This document shows positions 27,801 to 35,509 of a stretch of DNA of 64,000 bases, one piece after another. The notes under the pieces were generated by a model. The model did no database searches. It worked only from the letters and a program-made list of their open reading frames with translations, and was not told where the DNA came from. The stretch covers positions 23,849,841-23,913,840 of the forward strand of contig NC_092575.1 of NCBI RefSeq assembly GCF_037975245.1, in the 5' to 3' direction. The translations under genes were made by a program, and so were the position numbers. Each line of letters begins with the position of its first letter. The stretch's first letter is position 1. The DNA comes from Apostichopus japonicus (Eukaryota > Echinodermata > Holothuroidea > Aspidochirotida > Stichopodidae).

Positions 27801-30800
27801 AAAATGAATCTCAACATCGCCATCAATTCATCATCCAAACTAGAGCAATTAATATCAAACGTGCAGTAAACCCCTGTTAAAGGTGTGGTGTTTGGATACA
27901 AAACTCCTACAACTTTGAACTGACAGAGGGTTAAATTAACATACATGGTTTAGGAGGAGCATGGCCCTGTATGGTTGGTATGTTTTTATAGTGTATTGTA
28001 TGATGTCCAGATGTATACGTTGCTGGGGTCAACAAGCAAATAACATAATAATCATAATAAGCATATCAACATCTCCAATGTCTTTTTTGTAAAATGTTAT
28101 AGAAAATAAAAGCCTCACCTAATTCCTCAATATGATGTTTTGACTTGACGGTCATCAAGTGAGGTAGATCACACCAGGATCCTAATATCTGAAGAGTATT
28201 TATGATTTTGAAATCATTTTATGTTAAATATCATCAAAAGGCTGTTGCAATGCTTTAAAAAGGTGCCAGTAATGTTGCTATGCTAACACTGGGGCTTGTT
28301 GTGTATATGGGCAGTTACATCGACAGTACTTTAAAAAGCAATTAAATTTATTCATATTCCACACAAATTATAGTTTATTCAGCTATAGAACTGATTTTAA
28401 AGAAAAGTATTTTGTTGTTTTATATCAATGCAATACAAATCAATCTAATAATCAACAGATAACTAGGAAAATGTGATCTCATCTATTGTCAGTTTATCAA
28501 TTGTCTTCTTGTGCTGAGTGTGATCCTTAACTCTATTTTATCCTTTTATTTTCATTTCAGCTGATTACGGCAGATTAATGGTCAATGTTGCCGATGATCT
28601 TACCCTAGACAGCACTCTGAAATTAGCGACTCTGTTTGGTCTACCACCGGAAGAAACTGATATGTTACGCAGGGTTTCTCTGATAGAGACACCAGGAATC
28701 ACTCTAATTAACTTCATGAAGACACGAAACATCATCAATATGTACGATGTCACTAACCTACAAAAGGGTTTGGCTCATATTCAGCTAAACCGAACAGATG
28801 AAACCCTTTTAGCTCCATATCAGTCTAAAGTTGACTCCTTTCAGTTTGAAGAATACCAAGCACCAGAACTGCTTGCCTGGCCTGGTAAGAATGGATACAA
28901 CGTTGTAATCAGAATACATAAAACAAAAAATATGCAGTACAGAAAAATCTCTAGAAATGTGTGTGAGTCTGGGGTTAATATTCTGCTTTCAGGCAATATG
29001 TTATTTTGAACTAGTAATTATAATGATGTTTGTATGGTTAAAGTAATTATAAGTGGATCTTTTGACCATTTATATGTTCCCATTTGGTTTGTTTCTTTAT
29101 AGTAAAAAGATTGAAAATACAAAACTTTAGTTCCCAAAGATTAGCCAATATTTGTAGGATTCATTTGAGCCATCTGATCACTCTCAGAGAACGATGCTAG
29201 ATTCTTTGATATTCCCGTAGTCTGCTGCCACTCGTCAAATTCTCTATCAACATAAAGCTTGTGTTGCATATCTATTACATTTTGTATTATGATTCCTTCA
29301 ATAATACCTCTTTCATAAATCAATTGCAGGGCTTTTGTATTGATGTAGAAATTTTAATTAATGTGGCTCAGTATGGCAATTTTTTTTTCCATGTCAAGGC
29401 TTCAGTTAATAGTGTTTGTGTTTCCATTAATATTCTATTTTTAGTTGATGAATCAACTCCATCACAAGGTTCTGATGAAAGAGAGGAATATCATGACCAT
29501 AGTCAGGAGACTTTGATGGAGAGAAGCGAGAAAGAGGAACTACCAAAGCAAAGAAAAGATTCACAAATACTTGAAATGAGGCAACATTATTCATACATTG
29601 AACACAGGATAAAGTATGAAGGTGGAACTATTAGCATCATGGGGGTACATCTGACTATTCCTGAAGACGCTGTATCCTTCGATCATGTAATTGCTGTTAA
29701 AGTGATCTATGATCCTGACATACACCTCCCTGGAAGTGTTCATAGGGGCAGAATGACACCGCTACTAAAACTAGAGCCAGAAGGACTCGCCCTCAACAAG
29801 CCAGCCCAGCTGACTATTCCTCACTCGGCTATTATCCCTGAGCCAGATCGACATGATGTTATGATCTTCACTGGTCTGAAAGATAAAGAAACTTCACTAG
29901 AAGGTAAAGATGGAGACCAATACACACTTTAAATGCAAATTGTTGAATGTACCAGGAGATGTACAATGAGTTATATGATGGAATCAGTACTGTAAAATAT
30001 GTCTTAGTTAATAAGCTCTTGATATTAACTCTAATTAAGATTACCAAGTAATTTAGTTTGTATAATATTACTTACTATAGGTGAAATAACTTGGACCGAA
30101 GAGAAATCTATGGATTGGAAACTAGACCCGGAGAAGATCAGTCTTGATATTAACATCCTGAGCTACGTCTTTGTTAATTTAGTCAGCCAAGAAACAGAAC
30201 AGAAGCATATATTCCGTATTGTTCCATTTATCGATGGGATACTTGATGCCAAAGATGATGTCTTAATAACTGTTTGTTTCTGTAAGGACAGTGATGAAGA
30301 GTTCAAGGTGAGGATAATCTCCTGTTACCATGGTGATATATGTACCAGTTTGAGATCAGTTCTGTTTCATATTGTGAATTTTAAGTCGGTTACTGGCATT
30401 GTACTCTCTTTCATGATTTGTACAGTGACTATTATCGTGTTTCACTGACAAATTATGAAGTGATTTGTTAAGAGCACATTGCTTAGGTCAAAATTTCATT
30501 TTGTAACAAATTATGTGGTTCCTCAAAAACATCCACAAGACGCATAACAAGTACTTAGATGATTTGATACCCGCATGCAACATTAGTAATGTGAGCAAAT
30601 TAAGGAAACTGAGATGATGTTACTTGCTAAAGCAGTATTGACTTCTCTGTACATAATGAAGGCACAACAAGTTGCATAATTTAACATCTGCTCGGTTTTT
30701 GGTTTCAATAATAATTGTAACCTTTGCATTCATAATGGCATATGTGTGCACGTTTGTGACGCCCAGCTTGTAAACAGGATATCTCAAGAAGAAAAGCTTG

Positions 30801-33800
30801 GACAAACCTCATATTTAGTGTGTAAAAGCACCACATTGAGTACAATAACGTATTGTTTTTTTTTTTGAGGTCAAAGGTCATTGGGGTCATCAGAGGTCAA
30901 ATTGTATAAACCTTGTTAACATGATATCTCAATTTTGGAAGCTTGGGCAGATCTCATACTTGGTATGAAGGTGTATAATATTGATTAAAAGAAGCATATT
31001 GATTTTGGTGGAAGTCAAAGTTCATTTGGGTGCAACAGGTCAAATCGTGAAGCCTTGTAAACATGATATGGCAAGGGAACATTGGACAGAACATATATTT
31101 GGTTTGTAGATGTACCATATGAAATTTAAGGAGCCTATATTACTTTTGGTGGGCAGAGGTCAGTGCTTGTTTGAGTTTACCAGGGGTAAAATTGTGAAAT
31201 CATGTTTTATGCAATATTGCAACAAGACATATATCATATAAGTTGATGTATCTATCACTTTTAGTACAAGAAGCCTGTTGAGGTCAAAGGTCATTTCAGG
31301 ATAGCCTGTGTCATTGTGATTTATTGTTTGTCTCATCACACTGCTTTCACTGTATTACTCAGATCAATTATGTTTTTCACCCTCACTATACATTACGTCA
31401 GATTCATGAAGAAAACTGCTGTTACATCATCGAAACCACAATGCATATATGCTTTCTGGTTCTCTTTTGAATTTACTTTGCCATGTTCTTATGTTTTAGT
31501 TGCTGTTAGAGGACCACCAGTCCAAACTCAGTTTAGGAAACTATTCAACATTTCAAGTTACCCGGACATTGAATGATGGCAGAGATTCTGCTTCTTACAT
31601 CGATCTGATGATGTCATCACCCGGTGATAGTTACCATCTGATGAAGGAAGAATCAACAAAGGTTTGTAATAAGCAATGCTTTTAAAGTTTGTCTTCTAAC
31701 ATTACAAGACTTGTAGTTAAGGATTGGTTTCCTGAAGTGAACCAAAATATTGAAGTGGTTAGAATTTCTGCCTTACAACTACTAGGGTACTGGTTAAAAA
31801 AAAACCACCAGGGACCAAAATCTATGCAAAACTTCTGCTGTGCAGTGTTGTTGAGCAGAATCTTGCGTAGGTTGTACTTCCAGTAAGTGAATCATTCAAT
31901 AATTGATAATTTATGGTCCGATATTCTTTCTCAAGGTTTCTCAAAAAGCTTCAGTCACCATGGCTGCACTTTGGTGATGATGAATGAATGGGGTTGTCTT
32001 TAATTGGATAACCTCCCTTTGTGTTTGAGGAAATGTTCAGATGCTGTGGCAGTGTCAGTCATCAGATTGGGATGTTGATTAAGTGGCTGTTCTGTGAGCA
32101 GGAATGATAAAGAACACGTTCTGCCTGCTTAGTAATTCTCTGAACACTCATCAAAAGTTACGTGAATATTCATAGCTTGAATATATTACCAGAGGGTTCC
32201 TACTCCATGGAACAAAGTAAACCTATTAAAATGTTGTTATGGAACTACAATCTTCACCATCTGCACATGAAATCTAAGGATTTGTACATGACTAGATGTC
32301 TTGGTTCCTTACCAGCATTTCCTTAATTCTTATATCTTATATGTGGCACAGTTTCTTTGAATACTTATCATGCATTCTCATCCTCAGTATATTGATCTTC
32401 TAATATCTTTTATCCATTAGCATGTAGACATTGATCACCTGTGTGCTGCCAGTAGAGTCTCTCATCAGTTCAGACTTAAAAGAAACAATGATGGAGATAC
32501 TACCATGGTTGATGTGAAGTTAAAAGTATCACAACATGAAAAGAACCAGACAGCCCTCATCCTCCAATCAAAGGTGAGTTATTTTTGCTGATTGTCTTCC
32601 AGCGGCATCTTCTCTCTTCTGATTTTTTCTTTGTTTATTCATGTCCTGCCGGGTGGAAGTCTTGCAGCTGTTTGCAAGCTGATCTAAAAATGAACTCTTT
32701 TGTGTCAATGAATAAAGTCATTGCTGTAACTTAATTATAGTTTATTCCATGTCACCTTCTCTCATGGATCCTTATCTTTATAATATTGTGTACTATGCAT
32801 AATTGCAATTCAATTAATCTTTTGTTAAATTGCTATTGTTTTGCCGAATCTTTCATGTTGCTTTGTAAATAATGAGTAACTCAAAATGCAAAGAATTTGC
32901 TGAAGAAGTGTACTTATCACCTGTGTGTTATTACATGCACAGGTCAACAGTGATGGGAAACTGTTTTGTATGTATTAGGTACCAATTAATGAATAATGCC
33001 TAGATAATAGCTATCACCAGTCCTTAACTTTGGGATTCCACACATTTATTATGTGTTGTTCCATGTTTGTTTCAGCCCTATTTTTCTACATTATGTTCTT
33101 ACTTTAAATCTAGTCATTCACATGGTGTGCACTCTTGTGTGTTGAACATACTTACATTTACAGTTCCCATTACTCATATTTTTTTTGGTTTAATTCTTCA
33201 GGTGAACAACATTCTCTTATCTCCAAAAACCCAGGAAACTCTTTTTAGAGGACTGCACCCAGGTGAGTATTCAAGTGGAAGTGGAACAGATGCGTGAACT
33301 TTGAAAGTCCACCCTGGCCTGTATCTAAATGTAGTTGGCACAAAAAATAATGATATTTATCCTATACATACACCAGGCAACTGTGTATTAGTGGAGATGA
33401 AAAAGTAAGCACACACAGAGAACATGGTGAGTGTCTACGTAGACCTGAAAAGGTAGAAGCATTCGGTTTTAGCAGTAGACACACCTGAGTGTTACTTATA
33501 TCAACTTAGTATTGGGAAACATTTTAATCACATAAAAACTTCTGATTGAAACAAAGTACATCTTGATGCTGAACCCGAAAGATTTCTTCTATGTCCCACT
33601 TGCAAACTTTCATTTTTAATTAGTGTGCTCAATTCCCTCAAAGCAACTATGGAATTGAAGCTGTATACAAGACTAGAATTGATCGAAAAGATAAGGGCTT
33701 AAAGCTGAAAAGTTGTACATAAGTTGTGGACAGTATACTTAACCAATTTAAATGAGTGCACGCACCAGAGGTGTGACTTCCATACCAACCTTCCACATGC

Positions 33801-35167
33801 AGGTTTGCATGCTTCTTGTGGGCCAGTAATGTACTTGTGCATGTTAGGTGTGAACATTGCTCATTGTTCAAACTTGGCAGTCAATTAGCATAGGCACTCT
33901 AATGTTTATATGTGATATCTAGTCTTAGCTATACTTTTTTAAATGTAAAGTGGATGTCCTCACTTTCAGATTTACCCAAATATGAACAGTTGAGAGGAGA
34001 CATTGCAAAGCATCTAGAGAAACAACATTGTCTAAAGCTAGGCGTGTATTTTAAACTCACGCCAGTAGAAAATGAAACAATTCAGACAGCAGCAGAATCT
34101 GGAAAGATGCTGATGAAAATATTGGATGAAAGAGAGCTCATCATGCCAGAGAGAATGATCAGACTGTATGAAGGATTGAAAGCTATTGACTTTGATAAGG
34201 TGGCAAGACTGGTGCTGGAGTACATTGATACATCACAGGAGAAGAATGGAAAGGAAAACCAAGGAGAAAAAGATAAAAAGAAAATGGTTTGTATTTTGTA
34301 AACACTGTTAAGACTTTGACATTTTATGCTTGTAATTGTCAAAACAAAGTCACTTTGCATAAAAGCAAGATCTTAGAATATTGGCAGGTCTAGTACAGAG
34401 TGTGATTCTGATATGAGAAATTAGTATTTTTGCTGTCATGCAAGTCTGTTTGAAAAGTCATCGTTTAATAATTGTAAGAGTTTCTTTCTTATTCAAAGTT
34501 ACGTTTTTAGACATTAAGTTTAGACTATTCACTGAAGCTAAATCAAATGCAGTTATAAGTTTTCTATCTTCATGAGAGTATTATTAAAGAAAATACAATT
34601 TTATGACCAATTTGTAATATCTCATCATTATTTCAGGTTACCATTGCAGAGAAACAGGAACCGAAGTTGCCAGTAAATTTCAAAATTTTGATACAAGAGG
34701 GATACACGAGACTGGATGTCCAAAGAGCCTTGAAATTGTCTCTTGGAAAACTGGACTTGGGAAGACGGATTTTGCTACTTGCTAAGGAAGAGGATGGTAA
34801 GGATACCCTCTGTATTCAGCTACGCGGGTATTTCTTTTATATTCCTTCCGGATTTAATCAATTTCACAATGTTGTCTCACAATTCTGGATATTGTTCGCA
34901 TGAAACAGGTTCGGTTTAATTCACTTTATGTAGAATAGTGTATTTAACATATTTGCATTTTCCTTTTCTTTCAACCTTACAGCCATCATCAACTCTTTAA
35001 ATCATCAAAAGCAGAACTTATCAGAACATCTTGATGTAGACCAATCTACCCTGCTGGCAAAAAATTCACTGATACTCTATCTTCCACGAAGATCACAGAA
35101 TTGGAAAATGTTCTTACGGAACAAAGAAATGAAGAATGTGCAAAACTTGTCAGAGATTTTAGACTGA
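6837..35167 (+). CDS. Multi-domain propeller / death-effector-like / coiled-coil / ZU5-UPA protein (15-exon model)
   Basis: Joined model: 6837-6847, 8509-9367, 12796-13066, 20604-21655, 25719-25856, 26237-26321, 28561-28884, 29445-29903, 30081-30307, 31500-31661, 32421-32573, 33202-33262, 33970-34286, 34637-34796, 34983-35167. All junctions are GT-AG and every splice phase agrees, giving about 1,487 residues. Domains: beta-propeller about 1-290; death-effector-like fold 291-380; helical 14-residue repeats 381-731, continuing to about 777; acidic linker 778-805; second death-effector-like fold 806-913; ZU5 about 965-1105; UPA-like about 1105-1250; third death-effector-like fold 1268-1373; short UBA-like segment about 1385-1427. 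No signal peptide or membrane segment is seen. ZU5-UPA with a death fold is known from UNC5, PIDD and ankyrin, where it holds the death fold closed. A cytosolic sensor or scaffold in apoptosis or immunity is my inference. Whether the parts are one transcript is not proven; a split into two genes between exons 3 and 6 is the main alternative. Confidence 0.7.
8509..9367 (+). CDS. Exon 2: beta-propeller domain
   Basis: 859-base exon with acceptor after a pyrimidine-rich tract and CA run (…cacacacag) and donor gtaagtac; it ends in phase 0. It encodes about 286 residues with repeating blade-like strands, for example GLVYVGLP...VIVLDAREL, NKLFICTG...ALMYNSEGE and INRLFLVTQTTGEVYEY. This resembles NHL/WD-type propellers, and the length suits a complete six- or seven-blade ring. 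No RING or B-box precedes it, unlike TRIM-NHL proteins. A 21-base in-frame triplication (SGGHSSI) at 9,199-9,255 lengthens a loop. A propeller in this position probably recognises a ligand; that role is inference. Confidence 0.8.
9199..9255 (+). repeat. 21-bp in-frame tandem repeat in the propeller exon
   Basis: Two full copies and one partial copy of a 21-base unit beginning tctgggggtcat encode SGGHSSI SGGHSSI SGGHI. It lies between two blade strands and keeps the frame, so it is probably an expandable surface loop. Confidence 0.9.
9590..10745 (+). repeat. 212-bp tandem array in intron 2
   Basis: The phrase 'gttactagtgaatgcgg' or its variant 'ggtattagtgaatgc' recurs at about 9,671, 9,883, 10,094, 10,307, 10,521 and 10,727, a period of about 212 bases. 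The first three units are almost identical; the later ones diverge with distance, including 'ttaagatgaagatc' changing to 'ttaagagggagatc'. Each unit contains 'ggtggaaaagtaagtgc', which matches a 5' splice-site consensus, and a later 'aatttaggcc'. Confidence 0.9.
10746..12795. other. Remainder of intron 2, no gene seen
   Basis: AT-rich intronic sequence ending in a T-rich stretch and the acceptor tttttatag before 12,796. I see no further coding segment; splice phases of the flanking exons match without one. Confidence 0.5.
12796..13066 (+). CDS. Exon 3: first death-effector-like domain
   Basis: 271 bases, entering in phase 0 and leaving in phase 1, with acceptor tttttatag and donor gtaagttt. 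The roughly 90 encoded residues are all predicted helical: DDCQKLLDYLKVPAEES, then FSSLVHHLRKAGKVSVYDI, then HLMTACSDKGLSKLVAVL. The spacing and the late 'G-LSKLVAVL' helix resemble the death-effector subfamily, in which the domain usually fills one exon. A death domain or CARD is less likely but not excluded. The domain would provide homotypic binding to another death-fold partner. Confidence 0.62.
13067..14754 (+). repeat. Intron 3, ~700-bp diverged tandem duplication
   Basis: The segment from 13,880 ('aacaagctgtgttgaa') to 14,580 starts again at about 14,588 and shares long phrases such as 'agaagtaacagcttatttca' and 'gtgttacagaacatt'. The second copy is interrupted at 14,755 by another element and resumes at about 17,151, where 'ctgctttaatgctggcat' and 'tgaatgcatagccacatat' match 14,090-14,350. 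No gene is seen in 13,067-20,603. Confidence 0.75.
14755..17150. mobile_element. Probable composite insertion with inverted ends in intron 3
   Basis: The left end reads 'ccagttgggacaatttccta' and the right end, on the other strand, reads the same with one extra T. The two ends split the second ~700-bp duplicate unit, so this block arrived after the duplication. Inside are three copies of the G-run dispersed repeat (about 14,916-15,076, 15,610-15,980, 16,340-16,665), a G17 tract at 15,944-15,960 and a pyrimidine-rich stretch at 16,940-17,080. No transposase is visible. No clear target duplication was found, so class is unassigned. Confidence 0.5.
17742..18576. mobile_element. TTAA-flanked MITE carrying a nested insertion
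   Basis: Begins TTAAAGGCATTGAAGACT and ends with its imperfect inverse, AAGTCTTCAAACCCTTTAA, with TTAA at both edges. TTAA targets and a TTAAAGG start resemble Kolobok/T2-type or piggyBac-type MITEs. A second copy lies at 40,836-41,203. Compared with it, this copy is split at position 17,983/18,452 by a 468-bp element. Confidence 0.75.
17984..18451. mobile_element. 468-bp GGTAGC element with 4-bp target duplication
   Basis: Starts GGTAGCCTACGCC and ends GGAGTATGCCACC; the ends are inverted repeats matching at 10 of 13 bases. It is flanked on both sides by AGCA, and the empty site in the sister MITE at 40,836-41,203 reads 'gatggtagcaagctg' with one AGCA. This is direct evidence of insertion with a 4-bp duplication. 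A second copy is at 45,064-45,536. It has no coding capacity; the superfamily is not assigned. Confidence 0.85.
19385..20290 (+). repeat. GGTCA-rich dispersed repeat, diverged subfamily
   Basis: Starts with a hairpin, 'ggttccttgctttatc' pairing with 'aaaaggaacc', continues through a GT-rich stretch and repeated 'cggtcatgtgatc...aggtcacca' phrases, and ends near 'cccttgggctcttgtt'. The structure parallels the 22.6-25.5 kb copy but the internal sequence differs. Confidence 0.7.
20604..21655 (+). CDS. Exon 4: 14-residue helical repeat (coiled coil or single helix)
   Basis: 1,052 bases, entering in phase 1 after tttgtttcag and leaving in phase 0 at a weak donor (gttaga). After a short helical lead-in, DSKLTKKVLKDQLKES, there are about 21 units of TEEERQQLxxxLKx, with variants TGR, NGR, KDT and RDT. 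Each unit is 42 bases and equals two heptads. Leucines sit 4 and 10 residues apart, as in a coiled coil. The very high E/K/R content also fits a stable single helix. A block of several units (NQL, RDT, KDT, NGR order) appears twice, marking a secondary duplication. It would set the distance between domains or drive oligomerisation. Confidence 0.85.
21656..22559. other. Start of intron 4, no gene seen
   Basis: AT-rich intronic DNA with no coding signal or recognisable element. Confidence 0.4.
22560..25480 (+). repeat. Large GGTCA-rich repeat array in intron 4
   Basis: Begins with a hairpin ('ttccttgccgaaggcagaaggaa') and a GT-rich stretch, then about fifteen diverged units of 130-160 bases. 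A typical unit reads '...gtaaacacgatatctcaagaagggaag...accacattgagta...aggtcaaaggtcatttggggtcac'. A sub-element from 23,516 to 25,298 has inverted ends, GGTTTCGATGA and TCATCGAAACC. Many units contain AGGTCAAAGGTCA, a direct repeat of AGGTCA with one base between. Confidence 0.85.
25719..25856 (+). CDS. Exon 5: helix continuation
   Basis: 138 bases, phase 0 at both ends, acceptor acatgacag and donor gtaagt. It encodes DLEEAKSSLRAKKDELVKSQ and continues to EALNQQQL, an uninterrupted charged helix that extends exon 4 and closes the coiled-coil region at about residue 777. Confidence 0.75.
26237..26321 (+). CDS. Exon 6: acidic linker
   Basis: 85 bases, phase 0 in and phase 1 out, acceptor tattttcag and donor gtagga. 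Encodes a Ser/Glu-rich linker, ASSASVTEEETQLEEGE and onwards, between the helix and the next folded domain. Short and low in complexity, so it rests mainly on the matching phases. Confidence 0.6.
26322..28560. other. Intron 6, no gene seen
   Basis: Contains a G-rich tract near 26,460-26,490, a degenerate GGTCA-type segment at about 26,550-26,780, and a 15-base perfect palindrome, ccgtgctaagcacgg, at about 27,281. No coding segment was found. Confidence 0.5.
28561..28884 (+). CDS. Exon 7: second death-effector-like domain
   Basis: 324 bases, phase 1 at both ends, acceptor tttcatttcag and donor gtaaga. The helical pattern is clear: MVNVADDLTLDSTLKLATLF, GLPPEETDMLRR, TLINFMKTRNIINMYDV and NLQKGLAHI. 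This resembles death-effector folds and is similar in layout to exon 3, including the 'I..YDV/YDI' step before the last helices. A symmetric phase-1 exon is easy to shuffle, which fits domain duplication within the gene. Confidence 0.65.
29445..29903 (+). CDS. Exon 8: ZU5 domain, first part
   Basis: 459 bases, phase 1 at both ends, acceptor ctatttttag and donor gtaaag. A charged linker of about 55 residues leads into the ZU5 signature: EGGTISIMGVHLTIPEDAV, then TPLLKLEPEGL, then PAQLTIPHSAI. These match the GG...GV.L.IPE.A and L.P.V...P.G......L.IPH.A landmarks of ZU5 in UNC5, ankyrins and PIDD. I am confident of the family. Confidence 0.88.
30081..30307 (+). CDS. Exon 9: end of ZU5 and start of UPA-like region
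   Basis: 227 bases, phase 1 in and phase 0 out, acceptor cttactatag and donor gtgagg. GEITWTEEKS and SYVFVNLV correspond to the last strands of ZU5. FRIVPFIDGILDAKDDVL then resembles the start of a UPA domain, which follows ZU5 in UNC5, PIDD and ankyrins. Confidence 0.78.
30690..31440 (+). repeat. GGTCA-rich repeat, intron 9
   Basis: Starts with a diverged 'ggtttcaataataattgtaacctttgcattca' type end (compare 23,516), repeats the 'ggtcaaaggtcattggggtc' and 'gtaaacatgatat' phrases, and ends at 'catcgaaacc' near 31,430. It is the same element type with inverted ends as the sub-element in intron 4. Confidence 0.75.
31500..31661 (+). CDS. Exon 10: UPA-like region
   Basis: 162 bases, phase 0 at both ends, acceptor tatgttttag and donor gtttgt. 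It encodes LLLEDHQSKLSLGNYSTF through to MKEESTK, a mixed strand/helix pattern that continues the UPA-like region. The assignment rests on position after ZU5 and on secondary-structure pattern, as UPA is poorly conserved in sequence. Confidence 0.65.
32421..32573 (+). CDS. Exon 11: UPA-like region, last part
   Basis: 153 bases, phase 0 at both ends, acceptor atccattag and donor gtgagt. Encodes HVDIDHLCAAS, HQFRLKRNN and VDVKLKVSQHEKNQ, consistent with the final beta strands of a UPA fold. Confidence 0.65.
33202..33262 (+). CDS. Exon 12: short linker
   Basis: 61 bases, phase 0 in and phase 1 out, acceptor taattcttcag and donor gtgagt. Encodes VNNILLSPKTQETLFRGLHP, linking UPA to the third death-effector-like domain. 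Its small size is offset by two good splice sites and matching phases. Confidence 0.6.
33970..34286 (+). CDS. Exon 13: third death-effector-like domain
   Basis: 317 bases, phase 1 in and phase 0 out, acceptor cactttcag and donor gtttgt. About 85 helical residues: YEQLRGDIAKHLEKQHCLKL, LTPVENETIQTA, GKMLMKILDEREL and LYEGLKAIDFDKVARLVLEY. Order and spacing match the six-helix death-effector fold. The 'AIDFDKVARL' helix sits where classical DEDs carry RxDLL, but the motif itself is altered. A lysine/glutamate-rich tail follows. Lying directly after ZU5-UPA, it occupies the place of the death domain in UNC5 and PIDD. Confidence 0.75.
34637..34796 (+). CDS. Exon 14: UBA-like segment
   Basis: 160 bases, phase 0 in and phase 1 out, acceptor cattatttcag and donor gtaagg. 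FKILIQEGYTRLDVQRALKL followed by DLGRRILLL resembles a ubiquitin-associated (UBA) three-helix bundle, in which a 'GY/GF' loop and 'RAL' helix are typical. The resemblance is by eye and the segment is short. Confidence 0.55.
34983..35167 (+). CDS. Exon 15: C-terminal exon, possible frameshift
   Basis: Acceptor ttacag, phase 1, matching exon 14. The enforced frame reads AIINSLNHQKQNLSEHLDVD and stops at TGA 35,165-35,167. From an A6 run at 35,059-35,064 another frame becomes open as far as 35,310 and looks more protein-like (ITELENVLTEQRNEECAKLV). A one-base loss in the A run could explain this, as real decay, polymorphism or sequencing error. No AATAAA signal was seen just downstream. Confidence 0.55.
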
Positions 35168-35399
35168 AAAATACTGTAGTTGAAGCAACAATGTGCCCAG
35201 AATATAAAGCTGAGCCATATTGTGGGTTATTGTTAGCAAATCATGATGAATACGAACATCATATCACCAGTGGTGCTGTACACAGGAAGTTTTCACTTGA
35301 GAGGGGGTGAGGAAGTCACCATGATCAGTAATCATAAGTTACGTTACACCTGTAGGAGTTCCTTATATAAAATATATTCTTCTCCCCCTTCTAACATGG

Positions 35400-35400
<1 letters not shown>

Positions 35401-35471
<71 letters not shown>

Positions 35472-35495
35472 AGGTATATATAGATATATATGTAA
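35401..35495. repeat. TA microsatellite
   Basis: Long TA dinucleotide run (about 35,401-35,455) with interrupted TA/CATA continuation to about 35,495. It lies about 100 bases after the last open frame of the large gene and may mark the end of its 3' region. Confidence 0.95.
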
Positions 35496-35509
35496 ATGTG
35501 TATATACTC

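Noticed and set aside
35243-35473. Open frame ending in alternating Tyr-Ile
   Set aside because: Its C-terminal half is the TA microsatellite.
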